The notes beneath the pieces are model-generated. The model saw nothing but the letters and a program-made list of their open reading frames with translations, was not told where the DNA came from and did not search any database. DNA of 64,000 bases from assembly GCA_039096225.1 (NCBI GenBank), contig JBBPEB010000030.1, positions 1 to 64,000 on the forward strand. Direction: 5' to 3'. The translations under genes were made by a program, and so were the position numbers. Of the stretch, positions 24,150 to 39,400 are shown piece after piece. Within the stretch, counting starts at the first letter, position 1; each line of letters opens with the position of its first letter. The DNA comes from Blastocystis sp. Blastoise (taxonomy: Eukaryota; Sar; Bigyra; Opalinata; Blastocystidae).

Positions 24150-27100
24150 CTAATTTAAAACTCCATCAAAAATGCAATTAGTCGTAAATACCTTATTAGG
24201 ATAGTTTTTACTAAGATGTCCTTGATTATTGTTATTACAATTTTCAGCATAAATATGTAAACCATTAAAAGAACGAACTCTACTGAAAGCAACATATAAT
24301 TGACCATGACTAAATACAGGTCTCTTTAAATATAATCCAACATTTTTAAATGTTTGACCTTGTGATTTATTAATAGTCATAGCAAAAGCTAATCGAACAG
24401 GAAATTGTTTTCTTCTCATCTTAGTAGGAAGTGAATCATCTGAAGTAATTAAACTGATTCTTGGAATAAATACAATATCTTCACCAGGTAATAAATTATC
24501 TGGCTTATTTAATAATTGAGCACGAATAACATTATTTAATGTTTCAAGAACAACTAATCTTGTTCCATTACATAAACCCTTCTTTATATTAAGATTTCTC
24601 AATAACATAATAATACAGCCTTTTCTTAGTCTTAATTTATGAGGAGGAAATCCTTGAGGAAGAAGAGTATTAAGAAATTCAGGAGAATAAGCAGCTCTTT
24701 CAGAATCATTAACTATTTCATCTTCTAAAGTATCAAAACTATAATATATTTTTTCTGATTCTGAAGAAGGTATTAAATCTAATACTTTCTCATTAATATC
24801 AAAAGTATCTTCATTCGTACAACATAAAATACAATTCTCAGATAAATCTTTTCTATGTTGTTCTGATAAAATATTTCTATTATGAAGTATATTCTCCCAT
24901 ATCTCTTTATATAAATTTTCTGTACTTATACATTGTGAAGGTATTTCTACAATATTATCATTCAAATCAGATTCATTATTTAATCGTTCACCATTTCCTA
25001 CTTTCATTAGCCATTCTTTAAAATCTAAAGCATCTCTATCTGCTCTCATATTCTGAACTAAATGACATTGTATAAAATTATTCCAATATTTAAATCTTTT
25101 CAAACATACACCAACAGTAGATGATTCATTTCCATTTTTAACTACTGGTAAACATTGTCTAAAATCTCCACCTAAAACAATAGTTTTACCAACAAAAGGA
25201 TATTGAAGACATGGATCTTCAGAATCTATTGAACTAAATAAATCATGTAATAAATTATCAAGAACTTCTAAAGCATAAATAGAAGCCATAGGTGCTTCAT
25301 CCCAAATAATAATAGCACATTTTCTTAAATCATTTGCTTTTGCACTACTTCTTGTTATATGTGAAATAGACATTTCATTTAGATCAAGTGGTAATCCAAA
25401 TACAGAATGAGAAGTACTTCCTCCTGATAATAAAGTAGCTGCTATTCCTGTGAATGCAACAGCTAATACAGGTTTTTCTCTTGTACGAATCATCTTAATC
25501 AAAGTATTATATAAGAATGTTTTTCCAGTTCCACCAGGACCATCAATAAAGAACATATTATTATTATGAGGTTGAGTATTATTAACAGATACCATAATTC
25601 TATCAAATATTTCTTTTTGTTCTCTATTTAACATTTGATAATTTCTTTCTGCTTCTCTATGTGCAACATCAAAATCATAAAATTCTAATGTAGAAACACC
25701 ACTATTAGGATTAAAATGTGAAGTATATTGAATAGTAGGCATATTAGTATATTTACCTCCATTTGATTCTATTAATGTTTTGATATTATATAAAGCTCTT
25801 GGATAACAATAATTGATTACAATAGGATCTTGATCAATAATATCAGGATCAGTTGAAAGAGAATGATTAATACGTTCATTTATAGTAAAATGATCTATTG
25901 AATATTGATAATATATATCAGAAATCATTTCATATTTAAATTCATTCCATAAATCCATTGCTTTATCAGTAATATTATAATATACAAATAATAAAGCAAA
26001 TACTAATCGTAATTGAGAAGGATGACAATCATGCATTACTTCATCTAATATATGTCTATATTCATTAGTATCATCTAATAATCCTCTTGCTATACATACT
26101 CCTTCATAAGTTGGATAAGGTAATTCTCGATCATACATTCTTAATGATTCAAAACTTGTTGGTCTATTTACATGAGTTAATAATAATTTTAAACAAAATG
26201 CTTCTTTATTAGTTGGATTTATATAAGGTATTCTTCCAAGTGTCTTCGAATTCTTTTGTCTTGGTTTCCATATATGTTCTCCTTTACACCATGTATAATA
26301 TTGAGGAAACATATCATATGTCATAAAATCTGGTTCTTCTAAAGTAGGAACATATAAATGATTATTTAAATCATCATTTGCTTTGAAATATGCTTCTAAC
26401 ATAGATAATTTATTTCCTTGTATTTCTTCTGCTTGTTCTTCTGAACCATCTGTATATACTATATTCTTATCATTCTCATCATGAATCAATAATATTTGAA
26501 CAGCTATATTTGATTGTACTATAGGAAATCCTAATATTCTCCAAACTCCTTCAGTTGATGATATATATCTTGCATCTAAATATTGTTTAACTTCATTATT
26601 ATTTGTTTCATTTGAAGAAGCTGATAATTCAGCTCTCATTGAATCATGACCTTTTGTTGTATATTTATATAGATACTTTACTGTATGTAAACTATAAACT
26701 GCTTCAACATTAATATGTGCTTCTAATTTGAGTGATAAATATGGATTATATGGAACAACATATTCATTAGTAGCTTCTAAATCACCATTATTACGATGAA
26801 ATACTACTTTTCTTCCATCATTTGGTCTAAAATATAAAGGATAAGAATCATTAGGAATTGTAGTACATTCTTGAAATGGTTTAGGAAATCCTTTCTTACA
26901 TATTCCATGAGAATCTAAACATGGAGAATTTGAAACATGAGGACCATGTATATTCATTGTACTTACTATTTTAAATAATCTAGGATTCTTTTCTTCATCA
27001 GGAAGATAAGCACATATAATAGAATCAAGTTCATTAATATCATGTATTTTATCTTGTTGTCCAACATTCAATAAGATATGAGCATGAGGTAATCCTCTCT

Positions 27101-30100
27101 TTTGAAATTCAACAGTATAAGTAATAGCTTGTGCTTTACCAAATACATTCTCATCTTTTAATAAATGATATAAATATTTCAATTTAATTGCAAATACTCT
27201 ACAAACTAAATCAGGTCTTTCCCATGCTTCTTGATTAGGATATAAATTATCTACTATTTCTTTCCATTTTGGATTACATGTAAAAGTAATAAAATAATCT
27301 GGTTTACCATAATATCTTACTATTGTCATTGCATCTAAATAAGCTCCTTTCATATATCTTGGTCCTCCTACAAAACCACTATTTAATATAATAGGTTTTC
27401 CTATTCCATTTGTTACTTCTTCATCTATTACTTGTTCTCTTCTTCTCTGATTGTATTGTCGTAATACATTATAAGATTCTGCTCTTAATTTTGATTGATT
27501 CATTTCTATAAATGATAATCGTTGTTCTTCTATTTTAGAATAAGCATCTACAATATATTGTAAGAATAATTTTCCTCCTGATAAGAAATAATTCTTATTA
27601 GGAAATGATCTTGGAAAACAAAGAAAAGAATAAAAATCTTTTAAAGTGAAAGATGATTTCTCATATACAGGATTTCCTATTAAATCTATAGGATATCCTT
27701 CATTATTAAATTGTTGATAATTAGCTAATAAAGTAATTGATTTTGAAAAATCATCATGAGTTTGTCTTGAAGACTCTCTATCATCATTATCTATTTCATC
27801 TTCTTCATTATCTAATAATTGATTTCTATTATTATATCTACTATTTCTATTTGATTCTCTTTCTATTTGTTCTACTTGAATGTTAGTATTTTCTATTGTA
27901 TTTGAATTGATTTGAGAATGTATTTCTATATTATTATTTCTTCTTGGAATATAATTAGGATTTCTTCTTAACTCACTTTTAGATGCAAGAATAAATAATG
28001 GAATTCCTGTTGGATAAAATATAGGATAAACCATAGGATCACAAAATGGATTATCATATTTCATTCTTGTAAAATGTTGTCTTATTTCTTCATTCATATT
28101 CATATGATTTGTATTATTATTATTAAGATGAATTCTTGGATAGCATCTAAATTCTGTATGAGGAAATGTTTCCATAGAATTAATAGGAACTATAAGTGCT
28201 ATTTCATGAGAAGCAGAAGGAGTATTATATCTTCTTTGATCATCTGACTGTAATGTTTTGAATTTTAATGAAACATCTACTTGTGATATATGAAGATTAT
28301 TATTATTAGTTGTAGCAGTAGTTACTTCTTCATGTAATGTCTTAAAAGCATTCATTAATTCATTATTTAATAATGAATTATGTAATACTCTCATTATTTC
28401 TGTATTTAAATTATCATAATATTGATTATTTGATCGAAGTTGAAAAGCTTCTTCTTGATCATAAATATATATTTGATTATAATTAGGAGTAATACCTTCA
28501 GGAGGATATAAATCAGCCATAGAATGATATATATTTCCATGTACTTTATAGAAATATATTCCATTATTATCTAATCTTGTTTGTGTATCAGTACATGACA
28601 TAGAAGCAAAAGCTATTGAATTATTATATCTACGAATATCTTTCTTAAATTGTTTTGAAGAATCTGTATTATCATTCAATAAATTTTGTATTGATATATC
28701 TGGTTCTGATAATGAACCTAAACGAACTTTTCCATTACGACAACAACCACTATATTGACTATTCTTTAATAAAATATTCTCTTCTGTGTCAAGTGTCCAT
28801 TGTTTCCTTCTTTTTATATATATTATTGTATTATTTATTGTGTCATTATAAGAATTTGAAGGTTCTTCAAAAAATGTTGTATCATAGTTTATAGTCCAAA
28901 CAAATTTGTTTCTTTCATGTTCAAAATGTAAAGCATTACAACATGAACATTTAAATATCATTTTACCCAAATCATAATAGTCATACTTATTATCATTTTC
29001 ATCAATTATTTGATATGAGCTTCCTATATATAAAAGAATAGTCAGATATTTGTCAAAATTCGAATATTTAGTAAATCTATTACTATTAATATTCATACTT
29101 ATTGGAGAAAATGCCAGAATATCTCTTCTTGTAAAAATTAAAGTGTTTAATTCATTGTTGTTGTCTAGAAATATATCTATATATTATTATTTATAATTCA
29201 TATTTTTATTAAAAATATAATATATATTTATATCAAAAAATTTATTATAAACACAAAAAGATAATTAAGGTTGTAATTACCTGATAAATTTTGATTATTA
29301 TCATCATTAGTTAATTGTTCAATAATTTCTTGATTATTTATTATGTAATCATCGTTTTGTTCACTTAGTGAATTTATACTGTTAGCAATATTCTCTTCGT
29401 TTATATTATTATTATCCAATTCTATTAAGTTATTTACACTATTAGGTACTATTATTATCCCATTTTCAACGTCATTTATTTCTATCATATTTTCATCATT
29501 AATAGTTACTTCAGAATGATCATTAATATTAGATGTTGTTATGTCATTTAAGTTCCTAGAAATACTATTATTCATATCAATAATATCCATGTTATTATAT
29601 AAAGCAAGTGTTTCGTCATTGGTTATTGATTCAGATGATGATTTATCACTATTTTCAATTATACTACTGTTTGTGATATTTATATCTTCCAAATGTACTG
29701 TCAAATTTAAATCATAGGAATCAATAATGTCATTATAAGTTGGAAAAGTATTATTTTGTGAGTTGTTACTATTAATAGTTTCTTTATCCTGATTTAAATC
29801 TTCAACATTTTTTTCATCATGAAAGTCATCATCAATTAAATCGTGTATACCATTATTAATTTGGAACTCAAAGTTATCAGTAACATTTTTGTTAAATTCA
29901 GTGTCATCATTGTTTTCGATTACCGATTGATAATCAGAACAAATACATTCATTGTCATCTGTTTTATTGAGATTAGATACTATAAAATATTTTTTATCAT
30001 TTCTATTATTATTGTATTCATTTGAATCTCTATTAGTTAAGCTAGGTTCATAATGTGTTAAACTTCTTTGCAATATCTCTTTATTACTCATTAAATCAGG

Positions 30101-33100
30101 GAACAACTGTGTCGATAAAACATGTTTTTCAGTATCATTAATTGATATTTTTTTGTTTTTATTTTTTTCACCTATATATATTATTGAATAGTCTAAAAAT
30201 ATTGTTAAATGAAAGAAAAATCCTAATAAAAAGAAAAAAATAGTAAAACATGTTAAAAACTGACTGTGGAAATTATTATATAAACATTTCTTATGTTGTA
30301 ATATATTTTTAATGTTTTAAAAACTAAAATTTTATTCATTAATTTAAAAAACAATCATTTAATTTGAAAACATTCAAAAAAAAAAGGTTAATAAAAATAA
30401 ATATAGAAAATAATTAATTAATAATTAAATAAATAAAATTATAATATGAAATATATATTTAATTAGTACATACTATCAGAGTCACTATTCTCCAAAAATG
30501 TTTTCAAAAGTTTTGCTTTCATATCATTTCTTGCTGTTCTTTTTATTGTTTTATTATCTAAAAAAAAAGAATATTAAGAAATATAATAAAAATATTAAAT
30601 TATATCAAAATAATATATATATATATATACTATCGATCTTTGATTCCAAAGTGGAATCATCATTTGATCTAAAACTGAATAAAGAGCTTTGATTTCTAAG
30701 TATTATTTCATTTGTGACATTCCCATGATTATTCTCATTAAGAGAATCTAAAGAAATATATAATCATAAAAATAATCATTAAAATAATCATTAAAATAGT
30801 CATAATCATAATAATCATGGAAATAATAATGAAAAAAGTCTTAAAAATAATCATTAAAATAGTCATAAAAATATCCATAAGAATAGTCATAAAAATAATT
30901 ATAATAGTCATAATAGTCATAATAGTCATAGAAATAATAATAATAAACCAACATATTCATGAAACATTATATATATATATTACTATATGAAATTAATGTT
31001 ATTACTTACCTGAATTTGTAAAGCCAAAAACCTTCGATAAAACTTCTAGAGTTTGTGGAATTAAATCATTAAGTATTTCTTTAGCTAGAATAATACAAAA
31101 GGATAACAATAATAATGAATACATAATATATATATTTATATATGTATACAATAATGCATCCCACTAACGCTCAGCATAGTACTTCTATCGAATTCTATTC
31201 TATTTGTTGCATTTTTATAGCCTATAAAAAATAAATAATTCATATAAAAAATATATATATATACCTTTGTTAGATATACTAACACCATATTTTGAGAAAT
31301 TCTTCGTATTCAGATTAGTATTACAATTTTGGTTTGATATATTTCCATATTTGTGTTTCTTTGTTTTTTTATGTTTCTTATTTTTCTTTTCCGCCGATCC
31401 ATCTTTCGCTGAATTAATATCCTTAATTTAGTTCTGCAAAAGTACGGTGTCTCACACAATTTCACCTTTATTGACTTTATTATTAACTTTTATAAAATAA
31501 AAATAACATCATAAAATCCGGAACACAATTCTAAAAATGACTGTTAAAAAAATTTTTCGAAAATTCTAAATTTCTGGCTAAAAAACGCAAAAAACCATTT
31601 TCGCACAAAATTTTAACCAAAATTATTGGATTATTTTTATTTTATCCAATATTTTTCATTTTTAGAAAAACACTTATTTTTCGTTTTTCATTTTTTATTG
31701 TTTTCTTATTTTTCCTATATCTATTCACATACTCTATATTTATTTTTATAAAATTGACTTTTATTGACGGGTTAGTCTTATAAATAGTTTTGACGGGTAA
31801 ATTTGTTTATATTTACAACTTGACAACATATCAATACACACATTACTAACTTTAAACTCTAAAATGATTACATGCGTAATGTAGATGACTTTAACTACTC
31901 TGAAATAGCAATAATTCCTTTAAATAACGACAAAAGACAAACTGATATCCAACACATTCCTTCTTAATAAACTTATTTGAGCTTTAATGTATTTAGTTAA
32001 CTCTATATCTGTCATAAATATGTTTTATATTTTAATTATATCTTTTAATAAGAAAATATTTGTTTTTAAAAATTTTTCATCTTTGATACCCAATTTTGTT
32101 ATCATCAGATCTCAGTCAATATTCAATATATAATAAAAATAAAAGCATATTTGTAAACAAGACAACCTAAATGTCATCCGTTTTTTATATTTTTGTTTAA
32201 TATTTAATATTGACCGAGATATGTTAATTTATATGAAAAACATAAAAATGAAATTTTTCTAAAAATGGTATATTTTGTTATCATCAGTTCTCAGTCAATA
32301 TTTTATAAAATAAAAAGGTTAAAGCTTATTTAGATATAGGACGACCTAAATGTCATCCGTTTTTGCCATTTTTTTAAAATATTAAAAAATGAAGTCACAG
32401 GAGACAATAGTTAAACTCAATAAAAAAATGACGTTCGAAATTTTTGTTAAAATTTTTTCATTTGTTTGTTGTCAATAATTTCATCATTTATAAATATATT
32501 TGATATTTGACTCTATATTGAATCACTAAATACCAAAATAAACATATTTTATTATTTTATTTTGTTTTTAAAAGACTTTGACAACAGATCACCAGACAAT
32601 GTTAACTCAATAAACTCTTAAAACGTTTAGATTAGTGTTTAGAATCACTCATAGACACTGTATGTGACTTATTTACAAAAGTTAAGACAACATGTTGAAC
32701 TGATACAGACAATGTTTGTTCTAAAAAGTAAGTTATCAGTCTTACTAAGTTGTAAATATCATAAATATGCTTTAAATAAATAAATTTGTTTTTAATTGTC
32801 TTTAATTAGTGAAATAAATCGTTTAAAAAGAAGAAAACATTTTTGATACTATAGTTTGTTTTGACAATTTCTCCATCAATATTAATTTTTAAAAAATAAA
32901 TAAAACATATTTATAAACTAGATAACATATAGTTTATATATTTATAAAAATATTATCAAAATATAAAATAACTTTTGAGAAAAAAAATTATATATGCAAA
33001 ACATAAAAAAATTATTTTTTGAAAAAAGGGTATACTTTATAACATTAATTTCTCAGTCAATATTTAATTATTTTATATAATTATAACAAATAAATATAGA

Positions 33101-35327
33101 GAATAAAACATATTAATAATATAAATTTTAATATTTAAAATTAATTAAGAAATGAGTTTAGTAGAGTCAATAGTATAACATGTTAAAAAACTGAAAATTG
33201 AAAAATGATTTTTCTAAAAATTTTCCGAAAGTTGACAAATCAAATTCATATTTGACAATTAATTTTTACATATTTGAAAACTAGACATTATATGTATTGC
33301 ATATCTCTAAAAAATAGTCAAAATTGAGTTTGAGGAGTGTAGGAGTATATGCACATGTTGACTCATAACTTTGTAAAAAGTAGTTCAATATGTCCTAAAC
33401 CACATATTAGGACAATTGTATAAATATTATTACTTTATAATGAGTTTAAAGTGTAAAATAATTTTGAATTGTCTGTTTGACTGTCTTAAGTGAAGAGATT
33501 CAATACACTTTTTGTAAAAATGAGTATTAGAGTGTTTAATGTTTATAATAATTAAAGAATTGTTTGAAATAAAGGTGGTTGTGTGTTTGACCAAAATGTT
33601 AAAATGAGTCTATTTTTCCAAAATGGTTGTAATAAGTATGTATAGAGTGTTTTTAAATTGTTTTATATTAAAATCTACAATAAATAAATATTTTAAGTTG
33701 TTTAAAAAATTATTTTTTTAGAATTACAATAGTTAAGTCAAGAGATTCAAGTTACCTTTTATTAAAATAATAAATAGACTTATTATAGAACATAAAATAT
33801 TAAAAATTAGTTTAATTAAACATGGTTGACTGTTTGATAGGAATGTTAAAATGGGTAAAATGATTTTAATTGTTTCTAAAACAGTATAATACGTTTTTTT
33901 GTCACTAAATACAAAACTATTATAGTTTAAAGAATGTTTTTTGTCTTTCAAAAGAACTCATTTTTTGTAATTGTGACTTTAAACAAATGAAATTCAAGTT
34001 ATTCTTTATAAATTAAAATAATAAATTAAATATATATGTATATTAATATAAAATTCGTTTTAATAAAAGTGAGTATATGTATTTCAAAATGTTATAGTTT
34101 TTTAGAGTTTTTTTATGATAACTTATTTGTTGTGTAAACTCTATTTTATAAACAATACTATAGTTTTTTAAGTATTTAAATATATTTACTAATGAAATAG
34201 AATGTAATCTTTATTTTATATATAGTTAATTTTTATTTTTTAATTTTCTTTTTATGAAACAATTATTGATAATATTAATAAAATATGAAACCATTATTGA
34301 TAATATTAATAAAACAAAACAAAATTTGAAATAAATAATTTTTATATAATGAAAAGATAGTCTTTTTACAAATTATTTTTTTATGTTTATTTAGATTCAA
34401 GCGTAGGCTGGCGTAGCCAGTCGTGAAACGCTTGTTTTCATTAAGTTTATTATCAGAAGCAGAAGTAATATTAGAAGAATTATATATATCTTTTGAATTA
34501 TTAGTAGTAGTATTAGTTACATCAGTAGCTTCTTTCCTTTCTTTTTGTTTAAAAGAGACATAATCTGATAAACTTAATATCTTTTTAAATTCAATTGGAT
34601 TATCATTTTTATCGTCATTATTTATACCTATAATTTATAAGAATAATCAAGAGTTTTTTTAATATAAGATTTATATATATATATATTCATACCTATTTTT
34701 GTAGATGATTCAAGAGGAGGAGCAGAAGAAAAACTGTGAAGTACTGGATATTCATCTATATATTTATGAGAAAAGTAATAATAATTATTATCAAATATAA
34801 AAATTACCACAGTTTGATTGATCTATATCTATAAATTTAGAATGAACTATGGATATTTTCTTATATATATTTATATTTAAATAATATACCTAAATAATTT
34901 GTATCAACATTTAATTTTTCTTTATTCATTTCATTTGAATCAATACTGTTAGGGATATTATCTTCTTTATATCTATTATTATAACTTTTATCATGAATAC
35001 CTATAAATATATGATAATTATTAATAATATATACATTACTATAAAAATATAAATATAGATATTTCACAATAATATTTTATATTTATATATAACAATAATT
35101 ATACATATTTTGATAAATAAGAATATAATATATAATAATGATATAGAAAAATTGTAATAATACTATTTAAGAAATAAAGAATAATTATTACAAAATAATT
35201 ATCACATAAACATAAATATATAATAATAGTAGAAATAAATAAAAATGTATACGTTGAGATGAATTTAATATTTGAGAAGAAACCATATTCGTATTACTTT
35301 TTTGTATATCTAAAATGAATTGATTTT

Positions 35328-35398
<71 letters not shown>

Positions 35399-36379
35399 TA
35401 TTCAATGATGAAATGTTATTGGTTTTAGGTGCTTCTACAATGCTGTTTTTATTTTTAATACCTATATATTACAGTAATAGATATATCAGTATTAGAATAT
35501 AAAATAAATAATTAATATAAGATATAATAAAAAAAAATAATAAATGAATAATAATATAGTTATATATTGAGTTAAATATTTAATGTAATCATTTTTATAT
35601 TAATAGATATTTGCTTATAATGTATCGAGAAATAATACTAATAAAGAAATAAATTATAATAATAGAATATTATGATAGGAACAATAGTAGATATAATGAA
35701 AATAAATAACAATAGAATACTTTAGTAACAATAATAGAAATAATAATATGAGAATTAATAAACATATATTCTATTGTACATACTACTGGGAGTATTTGAA
35801 GGTTTATTATTGCCAAGTAACTCCTTATTTTCCTGAATATTTTTATCACTAACTGTACTATTGGTACATTTCTTGTTATTTAATAAATCATTGTTATTTG
35901 ATTTTGATTTAATACCAATATCTTTTGAAGGCTTATTCAAATCCGAAATCTTTTTACTTACAGAATTATTTTTATTACCTAAATAATAATAAGAGTAGCG
36001 AGATTTGAAATTATACTTATATTATAATAGCGGATAATTAATGAAATAGTAAGAATTTCTAAAAGAAAGTAATCACAGTAAATTATATATACATTCTCGC
36101 ACAGGTGAAAGATCAGGAAGTGATATAGGTTTATAATGTTTCATTTTTGATAATGGTAATGGAAGAATAAGTGACGATTCATCAATAGATTCTTTTGAAG
36201 AAGATAATAATTTATTTTGGTCTGCTTTTTTTTCTAAATATATATATATATATACAGTATTCATTTAATATAATATTTAAAAAATTATGATTATATTATT
36301 ATTATATATAGTTTAGATATATTTATGATTAATAATGGTAAATACTTTCTATTCCCACATTTTCTACTTTATTTGTTGC

Positions 36380-36444
<65 letters not shown>

Positions 36445-39400
36445 CCATCTTTATTTGTAGCCATTAAATCATCTGTTGTCTTACTTATTTGTTCTAAGTA
36501 ATAAGTATAAGAATAGTAATTATATATATAAAGTAATAACAAAGATAATAATAAAATAAAATATTGAAAATATATATATATAAAAAAATAAAATAAAAAT
36601 AATATATAAAACATTGTTATTATCTTTATATGAATAATAATGTTAATTATAATTGACAATAATGAATGCAATATTAATAATTATTACAAGCGTTTCACGG
36701 CCTGCCTACGCAGGCCTACGCTTGAGTTTTATTTTAAAATATCTATTTTTAGTTTTTGGTTTTTAAGTTTTAACAAAACAATAGAATATTCTATATTTAA
36801 CTTTTAAGACAACAAATAAAAATTGAAAAGAGAAAAATAATAAATAAAAACAAATATATAAACAGACAATAACAAATATAAAAGAAATCACAGAATAGAA
36901 TAAAACAAATAAAACAAATAAAACGATAACTAATTTAAAACTCCATCAAAAATACAATTAGTCGTAAATACCTTATTAGGATAGTCTTTACTAAGATGTC
37001 CTTGATTATTATTATTACAATTTTCAGCATAAATATGTAAACCATTAAAAGAACGAACTCTACTGAAAGCAACATATAATTGGCCATGACTAAATACAGG
37101 TCTCTTTAAATATAATCCAACATTTTTAAATGTTTGACCTTGTGATTTATTAATAGTCATAGCAAAAGCTAATCGAACAGGAAATTGTTTTCTTCTCATC
37201 TTAGTAGGAAGTGAATCATCTGAAGTAATTAAACTGATTCTTGGAATAAATACAATATCTTCACCAGGTAATAAATTATCTGGCTTATTTAATAATTGAG
37301 CACGAATAACATTATTTAATGTTTCAAGAACAACTAATCTTGTTCCATTACATAAACCTTTCTTTATATTAAGATTTCTCAATAACATAATAATACATCC
37401 TTTTCTTAATCTTAATTTATGAGGAGGAAATCCTTGAGGAAGAAGAGTATTAAGAAATTCAGGAGAATAAGCAGCTCTTTCAGAATCATTAACTATTTCA
37501 TCTTCTAAAGTATCAAAACTATAATATATTTTTTCTGATTCTGAAGAAGGTATTAAATCTAATACTTTCTCATTTATATCAAAAGTATCTTCATTCGTAC
37601 AACATAAAATACAATTCTCAGATAAATCTTTTCTATGTTGTTCTGACAAAATATTTCTATTATGAAGTATATTCTCCCATATCTCTTTATATAAATTTTC
37701 TGTACTTATACATTGTGAAGGTATTTCTACAATATTATCATTCAAATCAGATTCATTATTTAATCGTTCACCATTTCCTACTTTCATTAACCATTCTTTA
37801 AAATCTAAAGCATCTCTATCTGCTCTCATATTCTGAACTAAATGACATTGTATAAAATTATTCCAATATTTAAATCTTTTCAAACATACACCAACAGTAG
37901 ATGATTCATTTCCATTTTTAACTACTGGTAAACATTGTCTAAAATCTCCACCTAAAACAATAGTTTTACCAACAAAAGGATATTGAAGACATGGATCTTC
38001 AGAATCTATTGAACTAAATAAATCATGTAATAAATTATCAAGAACTTCTAAAGCATAAATAGAAGCCATAGGTGCTTCATCCCAAATAATAATAGCAGCT
38101 TTTCTTAAATCATTTGCTTTTGCACTACTTCTTGTTATATGTGAAATAGACATTTCATTTAGATCAAGTGGTAATCCAAATACAGAATGAGAAGTACTTC
38201 CTCCTGATAATAAAGTAGCTGCTATTCCTGTGAATGCAACAGCTAATACAGGTTTTTCTCTTGTACGAATCATCTTAATCAAAGTATTATATAAGAATGT
38301 TTTTCCAGTTCCACCAGGACCATCAATAAAGAACATATTATTATTATGAGGTTGAGTATTATTAACAGATACCATAATTCTATCAAATATTTCTTTTTGT
38401 TCTCTATTTAACATTTGATAATTTCTTTCTGCTTCTCTATGTGCAACATCAAAATCATAAAATTCTAATGTAGAAACACCACTATTAGGATTAAAATGTG
38501 ATGTATATTGAATAGTAGGCATATTAGTATATTTACCTCCATTTGATTCTATTAATGTTTTGATATTATATAAAGCTCTTGGATAACAATAATTGATTAC
38601 AATAGGATCTTGATCAATAATATCAGGATCAGTTGAAAGAGAATGATTAATACGTTCATTTATAGTAAAATGATCTATTGTATATTGATAATATATATCA
38701 GAAATCATTTCATATTTAAATTCATTCCATAAATCCATTGCTTTATCAGTAATATTATAATATACAAATAATAAAGCAAATACTAATCGTAATTGAGAAG
38801 GATGACAATCATGCATTACTTCATCTAATATATGTCTATATTCATTAGTATCATCTAATAATCCTCTTGCTATACATACTCCTTCATAAGTTGGATAAGG
38901 TAATTCTCCATCATACATTCTTAATGATTCAAAACTTGTTGGTCTATTTACATGAGTTAATAATAATTTTAAACAAAATGCTTCTTTATTAGTTGGATTT
39001 ATATAAGGTATTCTTCCAAGTGTCTTCGAATTCTTTTGTCTTGGTTTCCATATATGTTCTCCTTTACACCATGTATAATATTGAGGAAACATATCATATG
39101 TCATAAACTCTGGTTCTTCTAAAGTAGGAACATATAAATGATTATTTAAATCATCATTTGCTTTGAAATATGCTTCTAACATAGATAATTTATTTCCTTG
39201 TATTTCTTCTGCTTGTTCTTCTGAACCATCTGTATATACTATATTCTTATCATTCTCATCATGAATCAATAATATTTGGACAGCTATATTTGATTGTACT
39301 ATAGGAAATCCTAATATTCTCCAAACTGCTTCAGTTGATGATATATATCTTGCATCTAAATATTGTTTAACTTCATTATTATTCGTTTCATTTGAAGAAG

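Noticed and set aside
24150-29096. Single-exon start at Met 29,096 for the B3 catalytic frame
   Set aside because: A TATATAG acceptor at 29,024 joins it in phase 1 to the exon at 29,099-29,164; the upstream Met codons are in the intron. The same applies at 41,813, 4,514 and 14,046.
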